NCBI RefSeq assembly: GCF_901000735.1
Contig: NC_081542.1
Span: 32,321,871-32,385,870, forward strand
Direction: 5' to 3'
Length of the DNA: 64,000 bases
DNA from: Corylus avellana
Taxonomy: Eukaryota; Streptophyta; Magnoliopsida; Fagales; Betulaceae
The notes under the pieces are model-generated. The model saw nothing but the letters and a program-made list of their open reading frames with translations, was not told where the DNA came from and did not search any database. Position 1 is the stretch's first letter, and each line of letters opens with the position of its first letter. This document shows positions 12,507 through 22,852 of this stretch, in pieces. The translations under genes and the position numbers were made by a program.

Positions 12507-14043
12507 ATGGCAGAAGACCTTTCCCAACTATGGGAAAAGTTTACTGTTACGGAAGATGAAGAATTGGAATTGGAAATTCCAGGAGAAAAGTTCCAAGAAT
12601 TGGATTCATGGGGCAAAGTATGCATTGTTGGTAAACTGTTGACGGACATATTGGTTAGCAAAGAGATTGTTAAGGAATCCCTGTCATGCTGGTGGAAACC
12701 TGTGGTTGGTCTATCTTTCAAAGTTATAGGAGACAATCTCTTCCTAATTGATTTTACTAACAAAGAAGACAAGGAACAGGTCTTGGCTGGTAGCCCTTGG
12801 GTGTTTGAAGGGAGTTTGTTTTTAATTGAAGATTTTGATGGCACCTTGCTCCCTCTGAATTCACGTTCGACCATGCAGCTTTCTGGGTCCGGATACGAAA
12901 TTTACCTCTCGCCTGTATGGGGCGTGAGATAGGCCAAATGATTGGGGCCTCGGTAGGAGTGGTGAAAGCCATTGATACGGATGGGGAGGGGGTGGGCCGA
13001 ATCCTTACGTGTTAAGATTCTTCTTGATCTAACAAAACCACTCCCTAGAGGACGGAAGATTAAACTCCAAGGAGCAGTCAGGTGGATAAATTTCCAATAT
13101 GAGCGTCTCCTGAAAAGGTTTTGCTACAACTGAGGGGTCATCATCCATGGTAAGGCAAGCTGCACTCGTCGAAGTTCATTCCGCCAGCAAGAACAGGAAT
13201 ATGGCCCATGGTTGCGGTTGCTTCTCTAGCCAGACTGCCTGACAGAAACCAAGGGAGAAATGCTCCAAGGGGACAAAGCAGTCAGGGGAATGCAGGGCGG
13301 GGTGAACATGAGAAAAATTGGGATAGAGGCTACCAAAAAACAGACGACCAGCATGTAGCAGATTCCGATGGGGAAGAAGGCGGCGGTGCCGGCATTGAAT
13401 TTCCTAAGGAGAATGCTAACCCTAGATCCCAAAACAGCTAGGGCGGAGGCGGTGGCACTAATCATGGGTCTCTTAATGGAAAGATACGCGAAGGAGAACG
13501 GTTACAAAGGAATAGATGGCCACAAGGAAAGGAGCGTGAATTTGAATATCATGCTTCAATGGGGGAGGATTTGCGGGCAGACTTTCTGGAAATACGGGAT
13601 ACTAAAAAAGGAAAATGGGATGAGGAGGCACGTAAGCTCTCGTTGCATGATACTCCAGGGCACGTGGGTAGCAGGACTGTTACTGGACTGGTAGAAAAAA
13701 TTTCCATGGGCCCAAATGGAATCATAAGCAGCCCCATGAACCCACAGACCTTCAGAGCCCAACTTTTTCTGATTTTGAAAAAACCATGCATGGGAAACGT
13801 GGGGGAAAAAAGAAGGATAAGGTGGCTATTGTGGCTGATACGGTCTCTTGGAAACGTAAACTTGGTGATGCTACAAATGCAGAGGACTTTAGTAATAATA
13901 ACCAAGGCCCAAAACACAAAAGGGATGTTAATGGTGATCTCAAACCAAGTGGGGATATACAGAGAGGAAAAATAACAACTTGTTTGGAGGGACAAGAGAC
14001 CTCACAAAATCTGCACTCACAAATTCATTGCAACATAATTCCA
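12507..14043 (+). pseudogene. LINE ORF1 (DUF4283-type, zinc knuckle), broken
   Basis: ORF1 starts MAEDLSQLWEKFTVTEDEEL and continues through KVCIVGKLLTDILV, SCWWKPVVGLSFK and DKEQVLAGSPWVFEG, the DUF4283 domain seen in plant L1-like ORF1 proteins. The frame shifts near 12,860 into a segment reading GREIGQMIGASVGVVKAID. The zinc knuckle region reads FCYN-stop-GVIIHGKASC, so one of its cysteine codons is now a stop. Further frame changes follow to about 14,040. The downstream ORF2 is absent, and a solo LTR sits where it should continue. No functional product is expected. Confidence 0.75.
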
Positions 14044-15062
14044 TGATCTATAATATTTCCCAAAGTTCTCACATGTAAATCTTAGATTTGTTTTACTATT
14101 GCATCAAAGAATTAATCAAAACATCTCATGTATCCATACATAACCCAAATGACAAAAGAAATCCAATAAATTATTAAATCATTAACTGTATCCGTAAATC
14201 ACAAGAAAATATTCAATTTTTATCAAAACATCAATTGTATCCAGAGAATAAATCACTTGGGAAATCCAATTTTTAATAAAGAAAACCAAGCAATCAATTG
14301 TATTGAATAATCTTCAATCATCAAGTGTATCCTTGAATCACACAAGATATCCAAGATTTATTCAATCCAATTGTGTTAAAGTAAAACAATAGGGCAATTA
14401 AATCATTAAATTGGGAAACGTTACATACATGGAATAATGTGCTAATTATAAGTGAGGCTTCATCTTCAACCTTAGTTGAAGATTTAGCCTCTCATGTTAT
14501 TGAAAGACAATACAAAATTAATTGAATTCATAATGGAAAATTGAGTACTTACAAATATGGAATCACAAAGTTGAGATCCAAAAGCTAGGAAACCCTAAAA
14601 CTCTCTTCTTTCTCCTCTGAAATCTCGAAATTCCCAGCCTCCCTTAGCTAAAATGATAATTATCTATTTATAGACCTAAAACTAGGGTTTTACAAGTTGA
14701 AATTGGATAAAACTACTACCAGATCGGACAGGTGCGCTTGAGTGCACTCGAGCATCACTTCTCCTATGCGGTGCACTCATGCGCGCGCGATGAGCTTTGG
14801 ACTGGGCGCATATGCGCTCGATCATAGGGCGCTGGGCTTGATTGCAGTGCGCTCGATCGTAGTATTTTGCGCTCGATCACAGGTCTGTTAGCTGCTTCTT
14901 CAAAGTTTTTAATTTTTCATATAAATCTCACAGTTTTTCCCCATAGCTACCTACAAAACACAAAAGACACAAAACTAACCCAGAATATCAGATAATAACA
15001 CAGCTAAAGGAATAACAAAAGTAAATTAAAGGGTCCAAATATGCAATATTTGGTACATATCA
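14044..15062 (-). mobile_element. Solo LTR, different family (copy C)
   Basis: On the plus strand it runs TGATCTATAA to TACATATCA. The flanks are TTCCA (14,039-14,043) and TTCCG (15,063-15,067), a 5-bp duplication with one change. On the minus strand it starts TGATATGTACC and contains CTATAAATAG near 14,666. The middle (about 14,730-14,890) is GC-richer, with repeated GCGCTCGATC and GTGCACTC motifs. The other end (14,100-14,370) has several ATCAATTGTATCC-like short repeats. No internal region is present. Confidence 0.7.
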
Positions 15063-15490
15063 TTCCGTTATGACGGGAAGAATAATTGTCTCCTCTTTGT
15101 CACATGTCTCGTCTTAACGCATCAATTGACGAGAAACCAGGGAGTCCAACATTGGTCCCATTACTTGTCCCATCATGTTGGGGTCTCTGGCTAGAAAACA
15201 AAAGCTTCAACTGTGCTCCCGTTACTTGTCTCATTCTGACGAGGTTCTTAACGAGCAAATAGAAGCTTTAGCTTTGTTCCTATTATATGTCCCGTTTTGA
15301 TGAGGTTCCTGACGAGAAAACAGAAGCTTCAACTTTACTCATGTTACATCCCCGTCTTGACGCAACTCCTGACAAGGAAATAGAGACTCCTCATTGCATG
15401 TCTTGTCCTGACGGCACTGCTGACGAGAAAATAGGGACTCCTCGTTACATGTTGCATTATGATGGCACTTCTGACGAGAAAACATGGAAC
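15063..15490. repeat. Degenerate ~60-bp tandem array
   Basis: About seven diverged units share TGACGAGAAAACAGAAGCTTCAAC-like and CTCGTTACATGTC-like parts. A short open frame running through the array (15,287-15,598) is explained by the repeat and is not counted as a gene. Confidence 0.6.
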
Positions 15491-15496
15491 AAGACA

Positions 15497-16460
15497 AGAA
15501 CCCCTAAAAACCTAAGAACAACTCCCAAAGTTTTAAACAGCAAAACAATACAAGAAATATCATTGAATAGGGCCAACTTAAAACCTAACAGTCTTTAATT
15601 TGCTACAATCTTTTAAACCTTTTGAATAGAAAGGTTGCAAAATAGACTCCTTTACAAAAGGTCTTTAATTTGCTACAATCTTTTAGACCTTTTGAATAGA
15701 AAGGTTGCAAACTAGACTCCTTTACAAAAGGGTCTTTAATTTGATGCAATCTTTTAGGTGTAAAAGATTACATCAAATTAAAGACATTTTTTATTTTTTA
15801 TTTTTTTTTTTGTAAAGGAGTCAATTTTTCAACATTTCTCTAAACATAAGAACCCCTAAAAACCTAAGAACAACTCCCAAAGTTTTAAACAACAAAACAA
15901 TACAAGAAATATTATTGAATAGGGCCAACTTAAAACCTAACAGTCTTTAATTTGCTACAATCTTTTAAACGTTTTGAATAGAAAGGTTGCAAAATAGATT
16001 CCTTTACAAAAGGTCTTTAATTTGCTACAATCTTTTAGACCTTTTGAATAGAAAGGTTGCAAACTAGACTCCTTTACAAAAGGGTCTTTAATTTGATGCA
16101 ATCTTTTAGGTGTAAAAGATTACATCAAATTAAAGACATTTTTTATTTTTTATTTTTTTTTTTGTAAAGGAGTCAATTTTTCAACATTTCTCTAAACATA
16201 AGAACCCCTAAAAACCTAAGAACAACTCCCAAAGTTTTAAACAACAAAACAATACAAGAAATATTATTGAATAGGGCCAACTTAAAACCTAACAGTCTTT
16301 AATTTGCTACAATCTTTTAAACGTTTTGAATAGAAAGGTTGCAAAATAGATTCCTTTACAAAAGGTCTTTAATTTGCTACAATCTTTTAGACCTTTTGAA
16401 TAGAAAGGTTGCAAACTAGACTCCTTTACAAAAGGGTCTTTAATTTGCTGCAATCTTTTA
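15497..16460. repeat. 352-bp tandem repeat, ~2.7 copies, foldback inside
   Basis: Units start at 15,497, 15,849 and 16,201, each with AGAACCCCTAAAAACC, exactly 352 bp apart. Units 2 and 3 share changes that unit 1 lacks, so they come from the latest duplication. Each unit has two copies of an approximately 66-bp segment around CTACAATCTTTTAGACC, plus a hairpin whose arms are TTTGATGCAATCTTTTA and TAAAAGATTACATCAAA, bracketed by CTCCTTTACAAAA and TTTTTGTAAAGGAG. The third unit ends before its hairpin is completed. Confidence 0.85.
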
Positions 16461-16479
16461 GACCTTGAATATAATGGTT

Positions 16480-16740
16480 GGTTGCAAAATAGGATTCTTC
16501 CCCAACCTCTGAATCCCTAAAAGATACACACCCTCCCCCTCTCTTCTTTCCTTTCTTCCTTCCTCATCTCTTTCTCCCCTTCTATTTGTCACGCATGCAC
16601 GTACACAGACAGTAGAGAGAGAGAGAGAGAGAGAGAGAGTCATGGCAGAGAAAGAGAAGGATCGGAATGAATAGAAAATAAGAGGTGATGAGTCTTGAGG
16701 GGTTTTCGGCCATGGGTGTTAGTAAGGTAAAATCCTTAAT
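16480..16740 (+). promoter_or_regulatory. Orphan promoter/first-exon-like segment
   Basis: A CT-rich leader is followed by an uninterrupted GA run (about 16,615-16,639), then ATG GCA GAG (about 16,641) with a short frame, and ATG AGT CTT (about 16,689) reading MSLEGFSAMGVSK up to a possible splice donor AAG|GTAAAA (about 16,727). The sequence after it resembles a plant first intron. No downstream exon was found before the retroelement at 17,140, so it may be a gene 5' end cut off by insertion, or a false signal. Confidence 0.3.
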
Positions 16741-17080
16741 CTTTTCTTATGATTTTTATTCTACCCATGGGATTGGAAGCTTGAAATTATGTTGATTTGT
16801 GGGAATTTTGTTGTGTCCAAAAATTAGGGTTCTTGCATGGGATTTTGGGGATTTTGTTATTTTGTCGAAATCTTTAGCTTCTCCTAGTGTTTCCATTCTA
16901 CCCATTTGATCTGAAGCTTGAAATCATGATGATTGGTGGAATTTGTGATTAGGTCCGAAATTAGGGTATTTTTAATATGAAGCCTAATTCCTAAAATTAT
17001 CTTAGGGCTTTTATGTGTAGTAGATTGCGATGCATTATTCAAGCTCCAGGTTGTTAGATGGTCTTCATGCTTCTTTAATT
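16741..17080. repeat. Local ~140-bp duplication
   Basis: Two diverged copies containing ATTCTACCCAT, AAGCTTGAAAT and AATTAGGGT follow each other. I see nothing else here. It could be intron sequence of the orphan segment on the left. Confidence 0.45.
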
Positions 17081-17639
17081 CCTGCAAAATAATAGCCCAT
17101 CAAGAGAACTCGCCGGTGGGGTGCCGGCGGGTCTCACACCGATACCTAAGTTAGCTTCTTTCTGAGTTTGATATTCTCAAGATGTGGATGTATTGCGTAC
17201 CTTAGGCTCCATAGCATGTGCCTATATATAGTGTAGCTTGCCTGATGATTAGAATGGTAACTAGGCAGAGAAAATGGGATTCAAGAGTGATTGATGGGTG
17301 AATTAATAACCCTGTCTCCTGACCGTTATGGTTAATGTGAAACCGCCATTGCAATCAATGTGATCTCGGTCATTAATTTGGTAGTTACGAACGAGATATA
17401 CACCCCCCCAGTCATTAATGTGCTTGACCGTTATGGATGAGATATATGTTTGGAAGTTAATCTTGGACTTTCTCTTGACTTTTGATATTTTGACCCGTAT
17501 TTTAGAGGTACAACAGTTATCCCCCAAATTCCTTTATCTGAGGAACTCGGATAGGGGAATTTTAGCATGTCTTGGGGATTCCATAGCTTGTTCCACCCGA
17601 GACCCGAGGATAAAAATTAAGACTCGAGGGTGAAAACCA

Positions 17640-18240
17640 AGACCCGAGGGTGAAAACCGGAACCCAAGGGCAAAAACTGAGACTCTTTCTTCAAGACTTG
17701 GTTGAAAAACCAAGTAATCACCTTCTTTGACCCGAGGGTAAAACTGACCCGAGGATAGAAAACAATCATCTTCAATATCTGAGGGTTGAATCCAAGACGC
17801 GAGGACAAAAACAGAGACCCTTTCTTCAAGACTTGGTTGAAAAACCAAGTAATAATCTTCTTTGATCCGAGGAGTGGACCCGAGACCCGAGGGTAAAAGC
17901 CGAGATCCTCTCTTCAAGACTTGGTTGAGAAACCAAGTAATAATTTTCTTTGATCCAAGGAGTGGACCCGAGACCCAAGGGTAAAAACCGAGATCCTCTC
18001 TTTAAGACTTGGTTGAGAAACCAAGTAATAATTTTCTTTGATCCAAGGAGTGGACCTGAGACCCGAGGATAAAAACCGAGATCCTCTCTTCAAGACTTGG
18101 TTGAGAAACCAAGTAATAATTCTCTTTGATTCGAGGAGTGGACCTGAGACTCGAGGATAAAAACCGAGATCCTTTCTTCAAGACTTGGTTGAGAAACCAA
18201 GTACTAATTTTCTTTGATTCGAGGAGTGGACCCGAGGGTA
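17640..18240. repeat. 88-bp tandem array inside the retroelement
   Basis: The phrase CAAGACTTGGTTGAGAAACC recurs at 17,827, 17,915, 18,003, 18,091 and 18,179, exactly 88 bp apart, with an earlier diverged copy at 17,692. Each unit has the inverted repeat ACTTGGTT-GAG-AAACCAAGT and the phrase GACCCGAGGGTAAAAACCGAG. Long minus-strand frames through here are repeat artefacts. Confidence 0.85.
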
Positions 18241-18319
18241 GTGTCCGACCCCTTTTGTTGTTTTGAATCTGAGTATGAGAACCGAGGGTACTGTCCACCC
18301 CCTTGTTGTTTTGAATCCA

Positions 18320-18860
18320 ATGGTATTCTTTGTTTTTTGCCGGGTTGTCTCCCGTTAATTGTTTTTAGCCCAAGGTTGTCTCCTTGTTTCCAATGACGCT
18401 TCTTGTTTTTTACCGGGTTGTCTCCCGTTCTTGTTTCCGAGACGTGGGATTTGTTTTCGTTAAGGGTTTACTCCCTTGTTTCCGAGGCGAGGGATTTTTT
18501 TTCGTTAAGGGCTTACTCCCTTGTTCTCGAGGCGGTAGATTTTTTTTGTTAAGGTTTTACTCCCTAGTTCTCGAGGTGGGAGATTTTTTTTGCTGAGGGT
18601 TTACTCCCTAGTTTTCGAGGTGGGAGATTTTTTTTGCTAAGGGTTTACTCCGTAGTTCCCGAGATGGGATGTTTTTTTTGCTGAAGGTTTACTCCATAGT
18701 TCCCGAGATGAGAGATTTTTTTTGCTGAGGGTTTACTCCGTAGTTCCCGAGATGAGAGATTTTTTTTGCTGAGGGTTTACTCCCTAGTTCTCCAAGCGGG
18801 ATAATTTTTTTTTTTGCTGAGGATTTACTCCCTAGTTTCCGAGATGGGAGATTTTTCAGA
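18320..18860. repeat. 44-bp tandem array inside the retroelement
   Basis: Units of GAGGGTTTACTCCCTAGTTC followed by CGAGATGGGAGATTTTTTTT recur with 44-bp spacing (for example 18,727 and 18,771). The unit becomes more diverged toward the left. The T runs cause open frames that are not genes. Confidence 0.8.
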
Positions 18861-20579
18861 ATCCTTTAGTTGGACGCTTTCGATTATCATCTCACCCCCC
18901 ATCAACTTTGAATATGAATCCTGAATTCATATAGGTATTACCAACACATAGTAATATAATTATCAAAATAATTACCTCCGACTATTGTTTTATGAATTTG
19001 GAGTTTCATCTTTTGACTTTTTATTCTTAGGGTCTATATACTCGAAATTCTTTTCTTTGAAATTCTGCTTGAGTTGCTGTGCTAGAGCAATGATTGTGCT
19101 TCTCTGTTTGTACCTTCATTTTTTTGAATGCCCCATGCATTTGATGAAGGTGAATTTTTTGTGCGCCACGGCTGCCCGGGCTTGCTTGGAAAACAGCCTC
19201 GGCCCCTCAATTCTGTGTGCTTTTGGAGTTTAGTAACTTGGACCCAGGAAATGCTTTTTAAAGTGTGGCTTGGAATGGAGCTGATTCGGTAAGCTCGAAA
19301 TGATTCCCTGGGATGCTCATAATAGGCTTCTCGGACTTCCGCCACTTGGGACTAGCTCATATGTGCGTGAGTGATGGTCTTTGGCCGAAGTGGGTATAAT
19401 TTGAGCATACTCCTTGGTTGGTCTTTGAGGTTATTTGGTATATCTGTAACTTCACAAAAGATTTTCCTCCAGCATTTTGATGCTTAAAGACCCAGAGCCG
19501 CTTGGAATTTAAACCTTGCAGCAATCCTCCTGTATAATGCATTGCATCAAAATGATATCTAGTTTTTCAAAAGTTCCTTACCTGAGAGTTTTTACTCATG
19601 AGCGGAGAGAGATTTGAGTTTTAATAGAGTCTGCTGTCTGAGTGGCTCAGGATTGAGTGGTCCTCGGAATCGAGATGTTGCTTAGTTATGAATTTTCTCA
19701 TGATTCCAATTTGGTGGCTCTTCTCGGTTGTACACCTTGTTGACGGTGAGGGTTTCTCTAGAATTTGTAACTCATTCTCAAAATCTTGATTGAACGCTTT
19801 GCGTGGATCCGATCGATCCACAAGCCATACCATTGTGTTCTCATATGAACATGGCACGCTGAATCTGGTCTCATGTGTGCTTGCACGAAATTTGCCTCAG
19901 AATGTCGAGCACCCGGAAAGGGGTTCTCGGTATAGTTTGTTTTTTGAGAGCTTGCAGCAACAGTGGCTTGCTTTCTCAAAAATTAACTGTGCACACAGTT
20001 GGTCAATGAGGAAATGTATCCTGTATTATTGCTTCACCCATTTGACTTCTCTTCAATTCTTTCTCTTTCAATTTCTTTCTCAATTCCTTCCACTTTTTGC
20101 TTTGAAAAGTCAAAAGCAAGGCACATGCTTTCTCAGCCTCTTGTGGATATGACACAGTCAGACACTCATTCAGTACTGCAGTGTCGTGCCACTTTGGTTA
20201 TTTTTTGGTTGAGATGAGTGCCTTTCTCTGATTTGAACCAGCACATCTTTGCTTCGACTAACGAGCTCGCACTTCCTACCACTTAGTCCCGTATGTGGAC
20301 CTCTTCATGGCGTGAAGAGGCCGGCTTAGTGCTTAATGTTCCACCAACAATCTTTAGGTGCTTTCTTTGCGCATAGCCACGTCTCTAGCCTTTGAGAATT
20401 TTTCTCAAATTCTTTCCCTGCATAGTCATTCACAAGTAGAAGTAATTGTTGACGTAGAACTGCAAATAATAATTGCAGCACCCCATTGGCGAGTTCTCCT
20501 GATGGACTAATTGCGTAGCCTGATGTAGAACTGATTACCATTCTAATCATCAGGCAACCTACACTAATTGTTAACTCTT
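18861..20579. other. Retroelement interior, no recognised coding
   Basis: Mixed-composition sequence between the arrays and the right-hand direct repeat. Frames here are short and show no family motifs. Near 20,534-20,570 the phrase TTACCATTCTAATCATCAGG is an inverted copy of a segment of the adjacent LTR (about 20,680-20,703), giving a possible strong hairpin. Confidence 0.4.
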
Positions 20580-20954
20580 TGATGCCTAAGTTAGCTTCTT
20601 TCTGAGTTTGATATTCTCAAGAATGTGGATGTATTGCGTACTTTAGGCTCCATAGCATGTGCCTATATATAGTGTAGGTTGCCTGATGATTAGAATGGTA
20701 ACTAGACAGAGAAAATGGGATTCAAGAGTGATTGATGGGTGAATTAATAACCCTCTCTCCTGACCGTTATGGTCAATGTGAAACCGCCATTACAATCAAT
20801 GTGATCTCGGTCATTAATTTGGTGGTTACGAACAAGATATACGCCCTTAGTCATTAATGTGCTTGACCGTTATGAATGGGATATATGTTTGGAAGTTAAT
20901 CCTGGACTTTCTCTTGACTTTTGATATTTTGACCCATATTTTAGAGGTACAACA

Positions 20955-21379
20955 GTAAACATGTTATGTTAGTGTGTTGTAGGTTTACACTAAAGCTGAG
21001 AAATGGGAATTATTTTGCTAAACTTTGGAAGGATGTTATTCCTAAGCCTCAAATATTGTAATTTGAATTTCACTATTTCGGTGCAACATTACTCAATCTT
21101 TTATCATTGTAATTAAGCTAGCCATTTTGGTGCAATATTACAATACAATAGCTATTATATATCTAGCATTGTGGTTCTAATTTTAGTGTTATTGACTATG
21201 TGGGAAAAAAAAATGCATATATATCAGGTTTTCATATTTGGGTATATCAGGTTTTAATGGAGAATTTTGAAATGGAAAAAAATCATTTAAAAAAATCCAG
21301 GTTATTTGAACTGTAACGACGTGGTTTGATTTGGGTTTATATATCAACAAAAAATTATTATATCAGGTTTTATTATTCT
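20955..21379. other. Intergenic, nothing recognised
   Basis: AT-rich sequence between the LTR element and the CACTA-type end. Short TATATCAGGTTTT repeats occur (21,225-21,370). No gene seen. Confidence 0.4.
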
Positions 21380-21782
21380 AGGCCTTTCTCACCAAGGCAT
21401 GTAAAAGTTGTCCCATTCCAAAGAGCCATAAAATTGTGATATTTGAGAATGTCTTGTTTTCTAGTCATTTTAGGATAAAAGGTTGCAATAAAATGGTGAC
21501 CTTGGAGAAAGGTCTTAGTTTCTACATCCTTTTGGGATAAAAGGTTGGTGATATTTGCAAGACCTTTTGAGAAAGGTCCTGCATTAAGATTGTGACTTTT
21601 GTGGTAAAAGGTCATGTTTTCTACACCTTTAGGATAAAAGGTTGGCTTAATTTTTTTAAAGACTTCAAATTTGATACCCTTTGCAAGTGTCTCAATTTAA
21701 AGGCCACTCACTACTTTAACTACATTTTCTCATGTTTGTAGACTTTTCTAAAAGGACCCTAATTTTCCATATTTTTGTAGTG
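21380..21782 (-). mobile_element. CACTA-type transposon end with subterminal repeats
   Basis: Read on the minus strand from 21,782 the sequence starts CACTACAAAAATATGG, the hallmark terminus of CACTA (CMC) transposons. It is followed by several copies of AACCTTTTATCC and ACCTTTCTC in both orientations, fitting subterminal transposase-binding repeats. No transposase is present in the window. The opposite end may be the repeat block at 15.5-16.5 kb, which has similar AGACCTTTTGAATAGAAAGG phrases, but this is unproven. Confidence 0.5.
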
Positions 21783-22440
21783 CACATTTCAAAAGGTGGT
21801 TACGAGGAAGATGCCAACAATCAAGGAAGTCAAGTAAGAGTCCCACAATGACTCACACTCTCAGCTGCATCTATAAAAGGAACAGCTCACTGCAACACCA
21901 ATGACACAATGAAATCTCTCTACTACTCTCATTTTGATATTATTCTTACTTTGATTATGTACCCCATCACCACACAATTTCTAACCCTCCACTTTGTAGC
22001 CTTCCACCACTGATCTCTCTTTCATCTTAGCAAGGCTTTGGATCCAAATTGCTGCCAAGAGTGACAACTGTCTCAACAGATAGAAAAGCTATAGGAAAGC
22101 TCTTTAGTTTTCCTATACATTGGGTGGCATCGTAGAATACCCAATATTTGGGAAACTTATAGGGAAGCTGTTGCAAGTGATTTTTTTTTTTTTTTTTTTA
22201 AAGATTTTTCCTACATTTGAGGAAGTGAATCAGCTATAGGGTAGTTGTTATGAATGCTCATGATACTTCCAAGGATTAATGATGAGGTACTTCCAAATAT
22301 TTTTCATATATAATGGCTCATTGGAAAGCTATAAAGTAATGAGGCACTTTCAAGGATTAGAAGACTACATGGTCACATAAACACTTAAGAGGTCTGATAA
22401 TTTAGAGCTGATTGATTACTCTAATTTAGATTTTTGTTAT
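21783..22440 (+). other. Intergenic with promoter-like stretch
   Basis: TCTATAAAAGGAACAGC at about 21,871 is a good TATA box in a CT/CA-rich setting like an LTR promoter, but no LTR borders or downstream gene were found. Short repeats of GCTATAGGAAAGCT and ATGAGGTACTTCCAA follow. Confidence 0.3.
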
Positions 22441-22665
22441 GGACAGAAATTTTCTTCAAACCAGTGTAAGGAAATATCCTTCAACCCATTTAAAATAGTG
22501 CCAAGTATCTATAAACATTTAATATGCACATTAAATTTTGTCTAAGTTAGTAAACTACTATTAATGACGTTAAGAATTTAATGTGCCTTTAAAATATTTG
22601 ACACTATTTTAAATGGGTTGGAGAATATTTCCTTTAGACTGGTTTGGAGAAACTTTCTATTCGTT
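22441..22665. mobile_element. MITE with ~50-bp terminal inverted repeats
   Basis: The left arm CAAACCAGTGTAAGGAAATA continuing to CCCATTTAAAATAGTG pairs with the right arm CACTATTTTAAATGGG continuing to TTCCTTTAGACTGGTTTGG. The interior is about 100 bp and non-coding. Exact ends and target duplication are unclear. Confidence 0.7.
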
Positions 22666-22852
22666 GTCAAATTCATAAAACATGTGAATTTAAAATTAAA
22701 GGGTCACACATCTAGCTTTTTATTAAGTCGATTTTACCCCCGTGATTTTCTAAAATTTGCGCCAAGAACGTTGTATCATTTCATTCCAACATTGCTGGTA
22801 TTAACATTTTAAAAATTTTGTAGAATATCATATGGTAAGATTAACAATTGAT

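Larger units (their letters stand above)
17140..20954 (-). mobile_element. Non-coding LTR retroelement (LARD/TRIM-like)
   Basis: Two near-identical direct repeats of about 375 bp (17,140-17,515 and 20,580-20,954) enclose about 3.06 kb without coding capacity. Read on the minus strand each starts TGTTGTACCTC. A purine-rich run (AATTTGGGGGATAAC) sits just before the 3' copy, fitting a polypurine tract and minus orientation. The interior has two tandem arrays (listed separately). Flanking bases give no clear target duplication. The left copy is followed on its outer side by GCCGGTGGGGTGCCGGC, which may be further LTR sequence lost from the other copy. Mobilisation would have to be in trans. Confidence 0.6.

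Noticed and set aside
15287..15598. 103-codon plus-strand frame
   Set aside because: Runs through the degenerate 60-bp array and into the 352-bp repeat, so it is repeat-derived.
17534..18298. Long minus-strand frames rich in SRLLPSGL-like repeats
   Set aside because: They are created by the 88-bp tandem array, whose length lets frames stay open; no start context or homology.
18384..18596. Plus-strand frame with repeated FVKGLLPCFRG
   Set aside because: Product of the 44-bp array, not a gene.
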